Shown: one piece after another, positions 56,644 through 64,000 of the stretch
Layout of the letters: each line of letters begins with the position of its first letter
Position numbering within the stretch: position 1 is the stretch's first letter
NCBI RefSeq assembly: GCF_025263485.1
Contig: NZ_CP079863.1
Coordinates: 1,364,001 to 1,428,000, forward strand
From: Mycobacterium sp. SMC-2
GTDB lineage: Bacteria; Actinomycetota; Actinomycetes; Mycobacteriales; Mycobacteriaceae
DNA: 64,000 nt
Direction of reading: 5' to 3'
Translations under genes and position numbers: made by a program
Notes under the pieces: generated by a model
What the model saw: the letters and a program-made list of their open reading frames with translations, nothing else
Told to the model about the DNA's origin: nothing
Database searches by the model: none

Positions 56644-57963
56644 GTGCGCTCGAACACACTCACCCAGTCTCACCATTCGCCCAACAGGGCCAGCCACAAG
56701 GGCCGCCGGTCGGTACCCCGTCAGATCGTGCCGCCGGCACTGCACATCCCCGACTCCGCGGCGGCCTCCGTCTTCCGCGCCATCCGGTTGCGGGGACCCG
56801 TCGGTCGTGACGTCATCGCCGGTGTCACCTCGCTGAGCATCGCGACGGTCAACCGCCAAGTCATCGCCCTGCTCGAGGCCGGTTTGCTGCGGGAGCGCGC
56901 CGACCTGGCCGTCGCCGGGGCCATCGGCCGCCCACGGGTGCCGGTCGAGGTCAACCACGAGCCGTTCGTGACGCTGGGCATCCACATCGGCGCCCGGACC
57001 ACCAGCATCGTGGCCACCGACTTGTTCGGTCGCACGCTCGACACCGTCGAGACGCCGACGCCGCTGCACCCCGCCGGGCCCGCGCTGGCGTCGCTGGCCG
57101 AGAGCGCCGCCCGCTACCTGCGCCGTTGGCACCGGCGCCGCGCGCTGTGGGTCGGCGTGGCGATCGGTGGGACCGTTGACAGCGCCACCGGCCACGTGGA
57201 CCACCCGCGGCTGGGGTGGCGGCAGGCGCCCGTCGGCCCGGTGCTGGCCGACGCGCTGGGACTGCCCGTCTCGGTGGCCTCGCACGTCGATGCCATGGCC
57301 GGGGCCGAACTGTTGCTCGGCATGCGACGTTTCCTGCCCAGCTCACCCACCAGCCTGTACGTGTACGCCCGCGAGACCGTGGGCTTCGCGCTGGTGATCG
57401 GCGGACGGGTGCACTGCCCGGCCAGCGGCCCGGGCACCATCGCGGCCCTGCCCGTCCACTCGGAGCTGCTCGGTGGCAGCGGCCGGCTGGAATCCACCGT
57501 CAGCGACGAGGCGGTGCTGGCCGCCGCCCGCCGGCTGCGCCTCCTGCCATTCGCGCCGGCGGGCCGCGCCGGCGCGCCGGCCGCCGGGATCGCCGACCTG
57601 CTCCGGCTGGCCCGCGCCGGCAACGAGCAGGCCAGAGAACTGCTGAACGAGCGGGGCCGGGTGCTCGGGCAGGCGGTGGCCTTGCTGCGCGACATGCTCA
57701 ACCCCGACGAGCTGGTGGTGGGTGGCCAGGCCTTCACGGAATACCCCGAGGCGATGGAGCACGTCGAGGCCGCTTTCGCCGAACACTCGGTGTTGGCGTC
57801 GCGTGAGATTCGCGTCACTGTCTTCGGCAACCGGGTGCAGGAGGCCGGCGCGGGCACCGTCTCGCTGGCCCCGCTGTACGCGGATCCGCTCGGGGCGATG
57901 CGGCGGGCCGGGGCGCTCAGTCCGCGGCTGCGCGAGGTCGCGGCCGACGAGTCCTCCGCTTAG
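56644..57963 (+). CDS. ROK-family transcriptional regulator, Rv0485 ortholog
   Basis: The 439-residue protein has an N-terminal winged helix ([23 protein letters not shown]) and a ROK sugar-kinase-like domain ([30 protein letters not shown]). The zinc motif of active ROK kinases, CxCGxxGC, is absent, so it is probably a sensor only. Rv0485 (438 residues) is reported to regulate PE/PPE genes. It lies 58 bases before mshA and may be co-transcribed with it. Confidence 0.92.
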   Translation: MRSNTLTQSHHSPNRASHKGRRSVPRQIVPPALHIPDSAAASVFRAIRLRGPVGRDVIAGVTSLSIATVNRQVIALLEAGLLRERADLAVAGAIGRPRVPVEVNHEPFVTLGIHIGARTTSIVATDLFGRTLDTVETPTPLHPAGPALASLAESAARYLRRWHRRRALWVGVAIGGTVDSATGHVDHPRLGWRQAPVGPVLADALGLPVSVASHVDAMAGAELLLGMRRFLPSSPTSLYVYARETVGFALVIGGRVHCPASGPGTIAALPVHSELLGGSGRLESTVSDEAVLAAARRLRLLPFAPAGRAGAPAAGIADLLRLARAGNEQARELLNERGRVLGQAVALLRDMLNPDELVVGGQAFTEYPEAMEHVEAAFAEHSVLASREIRVTVFGNRVQEAGAGTVSLAPLYADPLGAMRRAGALSPRLREVAADESSA

Positions 57964-58021
57964 CGCGAACCGTGTCCTGGGCGTTGGGCTCGTGCTTCGG
58001 GCGTCCTGTAAAGATGACAGA

Positions 58022-59293
58022 GTGCGCCACGATGACGTCTTCCGGCTGAAACCGCGCCGCGTCGCAGTGTTGGCGGTGCACACTTCGCCACTGGCGCAGC
58101 CGGGCACCGGCGACGCCGGGGGCATGAACGTCTACGTGCTGCAAACCGCGTTGCACCTGGCGCGGCGGGGTATCGAGGTGGAGATCTTCACCAGGGCCAC
58201 CGCGTCCGCCGACCCGCCGGTCGCGCGGGTGGCGCCCGGCGTGCTGGTCCGCAACGTGGTGGCGGGGCCGTTCGAGGGCCTGGACAAATACGACCTGCCC
58301 ACCCAGCTGTGTGCGTTCGCCGCCGGCGTGCTGCGCGCGGAAGCGTCGCACGAACCGGGCTACTACGACATCGTGCATTCGCATTACTGGCTGTCCGGAC
58401 AGGTCGGCTGGTTGGCCCGCGACCGCTGGGCGGTGCCGCTGGTGCACACCGCGCACACGCTCGCTGCGGTCAAAAATGCGGCGCTGGCCGCGGGTGACGC
58501 GCCCGAGCCGCCGCTGCGCACGGTCGGCGAACAGCAGGTGGTCGACGAGGCGGACCGGCTGATCGTCAACACCGACGACGAAGCCAGGCAACTGATTTCG
58601 ATCCACCGCGCCTCCCGCGCGCGCATCGACGTCGTCCACCCCGGGGTGGACCTCGAGGTGTTCCGCCCGGGTGACCGCCGTGCGGCCCGGGCGGCGCTGG
58701 GATTGCCGCTCGACGAAGACGTGGTGGCGTTCGTCGGGCGGATCCAGCCGCTGAAGGCGCCCGACATTGTGCTGCGCGCCGCCGCGAAATTGCCGGGTGT
58801 GCGCATCGTGGTGGCCGGCGGCCCGTCGGGCAGCGGCATGGCCTCCCCGGACGGGCTGCGGCGCCTGGCCGCGGACCTGGGCATCACCCCTCGGGTGACC
58901 TTCCTGCCCCCACAGTCCCGCACGGACCTGGCCACGTTGTTCCAGGCGGCCAGCCTGGTGGCCGTGCCGAGCTATTCGGAGTCGTTCGGCCTGGTCGCCG
59001 TCGAGGCGCAGGCGTGCGGCACGCCGGTGGTGGCCGCCGCGGTCGGCGGCCTGCCGGTGGCCGTGCGCGACGGGATCACCGGCACGCTGGTGTCCGGCCA
59101 CGACGTCGACCAATGGGCGGATGCCCTGGACCGGATGCTGCGCCTGCCCGCGCCGCAGGCCGAGGCGATGAGCCGCGCGGCCGCCGAGCATGCGGCCACG
59201 TTCTCGTGGGAAAACACCACCGACGCGCTGCTGACCAGCTATCGCCGCGCGATCAGCGAGTACACCGCCGAGCGCCGCGGGGTGGGCGCATGA
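58022..59293 (+). CDS. mshA: D-inositol-3-phosphate glycosyltransferase
   Basis: The 423-residue GT4 enzyme makes the first committed step of mycothiol, joining UDP-GlcNAc to inositol-3-phosphate. Signature parts are [15 protein letters not shown] near residue 32, [13 protein letters not shown] and the E-x7-E motif in [17 protein letters not shown]. Compared with M. tuberculosis MshA (480 residues, recalled) it lacks an N-terminal extension and about 20 residues before the common end RRGVGA. The start is a GTG (VRHDDVF). The stop lies at the junction with an inserted IS110 element. Confidence 0.95.
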   Translation: MRHDDVFRLKPRRVAVLAVHTSPLAQPGTGDAGGMNVYVLQTALHLARRGIEVEIFTRATASADPPVARVAPGVLVRNVVAGPFEGLDKYDLPTQLCAFAAGVLRAEASHEPGYYDIVHSHYWLSGQVGWLARDRWAVPLVHTAHTLAAVKNAALAAGDAPEPPLRTVGEQQVVDEADRLIVNTDDEARQLISIHRASRARIDVVHPGVDLEVFRPGDRRAARAALGLPLDEDVVAFVGRIQPLKAPDIVLRAAAKLPGVRIVVAGGPSGSGMASPDGLRRLAADLGITPRVTFLPPQSRTDLATLFQAASLVAVPSYSESFGLVAVEAQACGTPVVAAAVGGLPVAVRDGITGTLVSGHDVDQWADALDRMLRLPAPQAEAMSRAAAEHAATFSWENTTDALLTSYRRAISEYTAERRGVGA

Positions 59294-59310
59294 CACTTCC
59301 TGAGTCAACC

Positions 59311-60542
59311 TCAGGCTGTTTGTGGCAACAGTCTTTGTGTTCCGCCGTGGAGGTTGGGGTCGTAGGGGCGGTGGTCGTGCCAGCAGCGGTAGATGACGCG
59401 GATCCAGGCGCGGGCGAGGATACGTACGGCGTGAGGGTGGTCGTGTCCGCGAGCGCGGGCTCGGGCGTAGATGTCGGCGGCCCAAGGACTTTGGTGACGA
59501 CTGTTGTCGGCGAAGGTGGTCAGTGCCCGGCGGAAGCGTTTGTTGCAGGCCCAGCGGAAGTGCACGGCGTGCTGTTTGCCGGAGGCTTTGGTCACTGGAG
59601 TGGCTCCGGCCAGAGCCGCTACGGCGTCGGGTCCGTCGTAGGCTGCCCGGGAGTCGCCCCACTCGGCGAGCACCTGGGCGGCGTTGATCTGACCCGACCT
59701 TGGCAGCGACGTGAAGATCTCGGCGTCCGGGTGCTTCCCGAGGCGGGCGATGACGGAGCGGTCGAGAGTTTTGGCGGCGCTGTTGAGGGCCTCCAGCACG
59801 GTGACCAGGGCTCCTACGGCGTCGGCGACGGCGACCGACAGGGTGGGGTCGGTGGTGCCCGCGGGGTCGCGCGCAGCCGGCCCAGCAGCTCGCTGGCTGG
59901 CCGACGGCCGGAGTAGCCGTGCTTGGCCAGGAACGCGGCCAGGCGTTTCTCACCGAGGCGCGATGTGCTGCCCGCAGTGGGGTACTGGCGCAGGAACGCC
60001 AGGCTGATCGGGGACTCGATATCGGCGAAGATCGCCTTGGCGCCGGGCCAGTGGTCATCGAGCAAGGCGCTGAGTTGGTTGGTGGCCGATACCCGCATGG
60101 CGACGATGTCATCGCGGGTGCGCACTACCGTGCGAAGTGCCTTGGTCTGAGCACTGTAGGGCGCTACGGGATGCAGTCGGTGGTGGCGCAGTCGCAGGTA
60201 CTCGGCGATCACCAGTGCGTCGCCGGCGTCGGACTTAGCGCCGGAGATGACTTCGCCGTCGCGCCAGGTTTTGATGGCGTTCGGCGATACCGGGATGACC
60301 GGGTGGCCGGCCTCGAGCAGCAGGTCGACCAACCGCCCATTGGGTCGCTCGATCCCGATGTGTATCTGGGTGGGATCGCCGTACTTGGCGAGTCTACGGA
60401 TCAGCATGGCAATGCCTTCCGCAGTGTGGTCAATCATGAACTGTGCCAATACTTTTCCCACCGCAGACAGCACGCACACAGCATGTGCGGCAGCGGCCCA
60501 GTCCAAACCGACGTAGATAATTCCTGTGGTGTCTTCCGGCAA
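59311..60542 (-). pseudogene. IS110-family transposase, frameshifted
   Basis: The N-terminal part (from 60542) has the DEDD domain: Asp in IYVGLDWAAAAHAV, Glu in HIGIERPNGRL and Asp-Asp in AKSDAGDALVIAEYL. It leaves frame near 59861-59875, at a GC-rich run. The other frame continues PAGTTDPTLSVAVADAV, then SLPRSGQINAAQVLAE and LAGATPVTKASGK with the likely catalytic Ser, ending at 59311. One extra base near the break would give a normal product of about 410 residues. It is either a real loss of function, a programmed -1 shift, or a sequencing error. Confidence 0.8.
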
Positions 60543-60579
60543 CGGATCTCCTCAACTTGGCAGCGACGACGCGGCGAGG

Positions 60580-60725
60580 GGATCGACCACCGGACGGTCA
60601 CTAACTGGCGCTCTGCGGCGCGTCTTCCTGATGCCGGTCTGCGACCCCGGGAGGACCGAGGGCGGCGGTGTCATACAGGCCCTCAACGAGCGACCACCAC
60701 TGGCCGTCACCTCGGCCCCCGCCGA
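60580..60725 (-). ncRNA. Candidate bridge RNA of the second IS110 element
   Basis: Read on the minus strand. Target loop: stem CCGAGG/CCTCGG (60710-60715, 60656-60661); left guide at 60692-60702, plus-strand GACCACCACTG against the host target GACCTCCACTG (60778-60788), 10 of 11 identical; right guide GTATGAC (60676-60670) against host GCATGAC (59288-59294), 6 of 7. Donor loop: stem ACCGG/CCGGT (60638-60634, 60593-60589); TCAGGAAG (60631-60624), identical to the right end (59303-59296); a GCGC/GCGC hairpin; TAGTGAC (60603-60597), complementary to the left end (60774-60780). All guides are in the order known for IS110 bridge RNAs. RNA ends are approximate. Confidence 0.65.
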
Positions 60726-60775
60726 GTCCCTTCAACGAATGCCCATCAGACATCCGCCGAAAGGATGGTGCCCTA

Positions 60776-61285
60776 GTGACCTCCACTGTCGAGCGCGTGA
60801 TCGAGGACGCGCTGCAGGCCAGCGGTCTTCACTACTCGAAACATGATGGCGCGCGCGGCGGTGTGTCGGGTCTGGTCGTCGAGCTGCCCGGCGAGCGCAA
60901 ACTCAAGACCAATACCATCCTGAGCGTCGGCGAGCATTCGGTGCGCGTCGAGGCGTTCGTCTGCCGCAAGCCCGACGAGAACCACGAGGGTGTCTACCGC
61001 TTCCTGCTCAGGCGGAACCGCCGCCTCTACGGCGTGGCCTACACGCTGGACAACGTCGGCGACATCTACCTGGTGGGCCGCATGTCGCTGGCGTCGGTGG
61101 ACGCCGACGAGATCGACCGGGTGTTGGGGCAGGTGCTCGAAGCGGTGGATTCGGACTTTAATACGTTGCTGGAGTTGGGTTTTCGCTCGTCGATCCAGAA
61201 AGAGTGGGAGTGGCGGGTGTCGCGCGGCGAGTCACTGAAGAACCTGGAGGCGTTCGCCCACTTGATCGACGAAGACGACGAATAA
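60776..61285 (+). CDS. YbjN-domain protein, Rv0487-like
   Basis: The 169-residue protein resembles the YbjN/type III secretion chaperone-like fold found after mshA in mycobacteria ([35 protein letters not shown]). The function is unknown. Its GTG start at 60776 lies in the IS junction; the original start was probably an ATG overlapping the mshA stop. The element now supplies AAAGGATGG as ribosome-binding site. gpm1 follows after 10 bases, with no Rv0488-like gene between. Confidence 0.85.
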   Translation: MTSTVERVIEDALQASGLHYSKHDGARGGVSGLVVELPGERKLKTNTILSVGEHSVRVEAFVCRKPDENHEGVYRFLLRRNRRLYGVAYTLDNVGDIYLVGRMSLASVDADEIDRVLGQVLEAVDSDFNTLLELGFRSSIQKEWEWRVSRGESLKNLEAFAHLIDEDDE

Positions 61286-61295
61286 GCTAGCCGGC

Positions 61296-62045
61296 ATGGG
61301 AGACACTGCCACGCTGGTGTTGCTCCGCCACGGCGAGAGCGATTGGAATGCCCTCAACCTGTTCACCGGTTGGGTGGACGTCGGGCTGACCGAAAAGGGC
61401 CGGGCCGAGGCGGTGCGCAGCGGCGAGCTGCTGGCCGAGCAGAGCCTGTTGCCCGACGTCCTCTACACATCGCTGCTCCGACGCGCGATCACCACCGCGC
61501 ATCTGGCGCTGGACGCCGCCGACCGGCTGTGGATCCCGGTACGGCGCAGCTGGCGGCTCAACGAACGGCACTACGGGGCGCTGCAGGGCCTGGACAAGTC
61601 GGAGACCAAGGCCCGCTACGGCGAGGAGCAGTTCATGACCTGGCGGCGCAGCTACAACACGCCGCCGCCGCCGATCGAGAAGGGCAGCCGATTCAGCCAG
61701 GACACCGACCCCCGGTACGCCAACATCGGCGGTGGCCCGCTGACCGAATGCCTGGCCGACGTGGTGGACCGGTTCCTGCCGTACTTCACCGACGTCATCG
61801 TCCCGGACCTGCGCAGCGGCAAAACGGTGTTGATCGTCGCGCACGGCAACTCGTTGCGCGCCCTGGTCAAGTACCTCGACCAGATGTCGGACGACGACGT
61901 CGTCGGGCTGAACATTCCGACCGGCGTTCCGCTGCGCTACGACCTGGACTCCGACCTGCGTCCGGTGGTGCCGGGCGGCACGTACCTCGACCCGGAGGCG
62001 GCCGCGGCGGGCGCCGCGGCGGTTGCCAGCCAGGGACGCGGCTGA
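61296..62045 (+). CDS. gpm1: 2,3-bisphosphoglycerate-dependent phosphoglycerate mutase
   Basis: The 249-residue glycolytic enzyme has the phosphohistidine motif [18 protein letters not shown] near residue 10, [16 protein letters not shown] with the second catalytic region, and [15 protein letters not shown] with the second His. It interconverts 3- and 2-phosphoglycerate. Length and context match Gpm1 (Rv0489). It is followed by a 152-base gap before senX3. Confidence 0.96.
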   Translation: MGDTATLVLLRHGESDWNALNLFTGWVDVGLTEKGRAEAVRSGELLAEQSLLPDVLYTSLLRRAITTAHLALDAADRLWIPVRRSWRLNERHYGALQGLDKSETKARYGEEQFMTWRRSYNTPPPPIEKGSRFSQDTDPRYANIGGGPLTECLADVVDRFLPYFTDVIVPDLRSGKTVLIVAHGNSLRALVKYLDQMSDDDVVGLNIPTGVPLRYDLDSDLRPVVPGGTYLDPEAAAAGAAAVASQGRG

Positions 62046-62197
62046 AGCCGGCACAGCGGCCATTGCAAGTTTTAAAGGCCTATTCGCCGAACATCGCGTA
62101 AACGGGAGTGGAACACCTGAAGCGCAAAGTGTGACTTGTCCGATTTTGGCCTCGTTCCGCTAGGGCTGCGTTCAGGAAGATTTGTAGGATTTGCTAT

Positions 62198-63418
62198 GTG
62201 ACTGTGTTCTCGGCGCTGTTGCTGGCCGGGGTCTTGTCCGTGCTGGGGCTGGCCGTAGGGGTAGCAGCCGGGACCCGGCTGTCGCCGAAAGCGGCCCACC
62301 GCCGGCAGCGGGTGAGCACCGAATGGACCGGGATCACCGTCGCGCAGATGCTGCAACGCATCGTCACGCTGATGCCGCTGGGTGTGGCGGTGGTGGATTC
62401 CCACCGCGACGTCGTCTACCTCAACGACCAGGCCAGCGAGCTGGGCCTGGTGCGCGACCGGCAGCTCGACGACCAGGCCTGGGAAGCGGCGCAGCAGGCG
62501 CTGAGCGGCGTCGACGTCGAATTCGACCTGCGGCCGGCCAAACGGGCGGCCGGCCGGTCCGGCCTATCGGTGCACGGCCAGGCCCGCCTGCTCAGCGAAG
62601 AGGACCGCCGGTTCGCCGTGGTGTTCGCCCACGACCAGTCCGACTATGCGCGCATGGAGGCGACCAGGCGCGACTTCGTGGCCAATGTCAGCCACGAGCT
62701 CAAGACCCCGGTTGGCGCGATGGCCCTGCTCGCCGAGGCCCTGCTGGCGTCCGCGGACGACCCCGAGACCGTTCGCCGGTTTGCCGAAAGGGTGCTCCTC
62801 GAAGCCAACCGGCTGGGGGACATGGTCGCGGAGCTGATCGAGCTGTCCCGGCTGCAGGGCGCCGAGAGGCTGCCCAACGTCACCGAAGTCGACGTGGATA
62901 CCGTGGTGTCGGAAGCGATTTCGCGCCACAAGGTGGCCGCCGACAACGCCCATATCGAGATTCGCACCGATGCGCCCAGCGGCTTGCGGGTGCTGGGCGA
63001 CGAAACGCTTCTGGTTACCGCGCTGGCCAACCTGGTGTCCAACGCGATCGCCTATTCGCCGCCCGGTTCGCCGGTCTCGATCAGCCGTCGCCGCCGTGGC
63101 GACAACATCGAGATCGCCGTCACCGACCGCGGCATCGGGATCGCGCTGGAGGACCAGGAGCGCGTCTTCGAGCGGTTCTTCCGGGGGGACAAGGCACGCT
63201 CGCGCGCCACCGGCGGCAGCGGGCTGGGCCTGGCCATCGTCAAACATGTCGCGGCCAACCACAACGGCAGCATCGGGGTGTGGAGCAAGCCGGGTACCGG
63301 ATCCACCTTCACGCTGTCGATTCCGGCCTACAAGGACACTGACGAACAACCCGAGCAACCGCAGGGTCGCGAGGTGCGGCCCCACAGGTCACAACGAGAG
63401 GAAGAACTAAGTAGATGA
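62198..63418 (+). CDS. senX3: Sensor histidine kinase SenX3
   Basis: The 406-residue kinase (410 in M. tuberculosis) has an N-terminal membrane segment ([20 protein letters not shown]), a PAS-like domain, the H box [12 protein letters not shown] with the phosphorylated His near residue 167, and ATPase boxes [14 protein letters not shown] (N), [12 protein letters not shown] (G1) and [14 protein letters not shown] (G2). It pairs with RegX3 in the response to phosphate limitation. The start is a GTG. Its stop overlaps the ATG of a mini-ORF in the following 77-bp repeat. Confidence 0.96.
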   Translation: MTVFSALLLAGVLSVLGLAVGVAAGTRLSPKAAHRRQRVSTEWTGITVAQMLQRIVTLMPLGVAVVDSHRDVVYLNDQASELGLVRDRQLDDQAWEAAQQALSGVDVEFDLRPAKRAAGRSGLSVHGQARLLSEEDRRFAVVFAHDQSDYARMEATRRDFVANVSHELKTPVGAMALLAEALLASADDPETVRRFAERVLLEANRLGDMVAELIELSRLQGAERLPNVTEVDVDTVVSEAISRHKVAADNAHIEIRTDAPSGLRVLGDETLLVTALANLVSNAIAYSPPGSPVSISRRRRGDNIEIAVTDRGIGIALEDQERVFERFFRGDKARSRATGGSGLGLAIVKHVAANHNGSIGVWSKPGTGSTFTLSIPAYKDTDEQPEQPQGREVRPHRSQREEELSR

Positions 63419-63494
63419 CCCGCGCTTACGACGATGCAGAGCGAAGCGATGTGGGGGTACCACCCGCTTGCGGGGGAGAGGAGTGGCGCGCATG
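63418..63494 (+). repeat. Single 77-bp MIRU between senX3 and regX3
   Basis: The interval equals one 77-base MIRU unit. It encodes a 26-residue mini-ORF (63415-63495, [20 protein letters not shown] and on) whose ATG overlaps the senX3 stop and whose TGA overlaps the regX3 ATG. M. tuberculosis strains often carry two or more copies here. The chain of ATGA overlaps would couple translation of sensor and regulator. Confidence 0.85.
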
Positions 63495-64000
63495 ACCAGT
63501 GTGCTGATCGTGGAGGACGAGGAGTCGCTGGCCGATCCGCTGGCGTTCCTTCTGCGCAAGGAGGGCTTCGAGGCCACCGTCGTGACGGACGGACAGGCCG
63601 CACTGGCCGAGTTCGATCGTGGCGGCGCCGACATCGTGTTGCTCGATCTGATGCTGCCCGGCATGTCGGGGACCGACGTGTGCAAGCAGCTGCGTGCCCG
63701 TTCCAGCGTTCCGGTGATCATGGTGACCGCGCGCGACAGCGAGATCGACAAGGTCGTCGGGCTGGAGCTCGGCGCCGACGACTATGTGACCAAGCCGTAT
63801 TCGGCGCGCGAGTTGATCGCCCGGATCCGCGCGGTGCTGCGCCGTGGCGGTGACGACGACTCCGAGATCAGCGACGGTGTGCTCGAGTCCGGACCGGTGC
63901 GGATGGACGTCGAGCGACACGTCGTCTCGGTCAATGGCGACACAATCACCTTGCCGCTCAAGGAGTTTGATCTGCTCGAATACCTGATGCGCAACAGCGG
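63492..64000 (+). CDS. regX3: Response regulator RegX3 (partial, runs off the window)
   Basis: The 169 codons present cover the receiver domain and the start of the OmpR/PhoB winged helix. The phosphorylated Asp is in VLLDLMLPGMSG, with acidic residues in VEDEES and Lys in VTKPYSAREL. After a short linker come VRMDVERHVVSVNG and LPLKEFDLLEYLMRNSG. It is the partner of SenX3 in phosphate and redox regulation. GGGGAGAGGAG precedes the ATG. Confidence 0.97.
   Translation, partial: MTSVLIVEDEESLADPLAFLLRKEGFEATVVTDGQAALAEFDRGGADIVLLDLMLPGMSGTDVCKQLRARSSVPVIMVTARDSEIDKVVGLELGADDYVTKPYSARELIARIRAVLRRGGDDDSEISDGVLESGPVRMDVERHVVSVNGDTITLPLKEFDLLEYLMRNS

Larger units (their letters stand above)
59295..60780 (-). 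mobile_element. IS110-family insertion sequence at the mshA / Rv0487-like junction
   Basis: TGAC occurs at both junctions (59291-59294 and 60777-60780). Removing the 1486 bases between them restores GCGCATGACCTCC, where the mshA stop and an ATG start of the downstream gene overlap as ATGA. No terminal inverted repeats are seen. The boundaries are therefore ambiguous only within the four shared bases. The transposase is on the minus strand, with about 230 non-coding bases upstream of it. The element differs clearly from the IS900-like one in this window. Confidence 0.85.

Noticed and set aside
59014..60776. Plus-strand open frames across the second IS element
   Set aside because: They run out of the mshA alternative frame and are complements of the transposase halves. 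Unlike the IS900-like element there is no clear host ribosome-binding site placed before an antisense start.
61286..62197. A bound regulator site upstream of senX3
   Set aside because: GTTCAG-like elements are present near 62171, but no clear direct repeat of the RegX3/PhoB type could be confirmed by eye.

Overview
The window is high-GC DNA from a slow-growing Mycobacterium, most like the M. avium complex. From about 5 kb onward the gene order follows the M. tuberculosis Rv0433-Rv0491 segment (recalled, not searched): YbdK-type ligase end, Lon-N protein, AAA ATPase, pssA, psd, moeA2, SDR, groEL2, PPE, mmpS/mmpL, an Rv0455c-like secreted protein, echA2, oligopeptidase, aldehyde dehydrogenase, lpdC, ramB, icl1, fadB2, umaA, pcaA, hbhA, deoC, murB, lprQ, mshA, gpm1, senX3 and regX3. 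Family hallmarks agree: PPE and MmpS/MmpL proteins, HbhA, mycolate cyclopropane synthases, mycothiol synthesis, MIRU-type repeats and GroEL2 behind CIRCE operators.

Layout. 1-4.99 kb: YbdK-like tail, Lon-N protein, then an accessory block (luciferase-like oxidoreductase, enoyl-CoA hydratase, SDR, two-domain DUF2867-like protein, TetR). 4.99-11.0 kb: AAA ATPase, phosphatidylserine/phosphatidylethanolamine synthesis, molybdopterin gene and SDR, all on the minus strand. 11.1-17.4 kb: accessory block (VOC, Baeyer-Villiger-type monooxygenase, cupin, M24 peptidase, a second copy of the SDR, an IS900-like element, TetR). 17.4-24.5 kb: groEL2, DUF559 protein, PPOX protein, short PPE, D-aminoacylase-like protein, DinB-like and membrane proteins. 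24.6-30.5 kb: TetR-mmpS-mmpL facing an Rv0455c-like siderophore-secretion factor and echA2. 30.5-38.6 kb: small membrane proteins, a frameshifted hemerythrin gene, oligopeptidase, aldehyde dehydrogenase plus DUF779, lpdC. 38.6-45.6 kb: the ramB/icl1 carbon switch and mycolate-modifying enzymes. 45.8-64 kb: regulators, hbhA, deoC, cell-wall genes (murB, lprQ), mshA, a second IS110-family element, gpm1 and the senX3-regX3 two-component pair, cut by the window end.

The most interesting content is the pair of IS110-family elements. The one at about 15293-16744 is IS900-like by end sequences, length (about 1452 bp) and target site. It sits exactly between the ribosome-binding site and start codon of an SDR gene. 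The one at about 59295-60780 split the ATGA overlap of mshA and its downstream gene, and its transposase is frameshifted. In both, the non-coding stretch upstream of the transposase folds by eye into two guide loops. The loop sequences match the actual target halves and the actual element ends, which is the expected layout of an IS110 bridge RNA. The matches were found by eye; no folding or search was run.

Other notable items: a 3 x 59 bp MIRU-like array of coupled mini-ORFs after icl1, a single 77-bp MIRU between senX3 and regX3, palindromic operator candidates at several regulators, a 20-codon relic of an mmpL gene, and a one-base frameshift in a hemerythrin gene.
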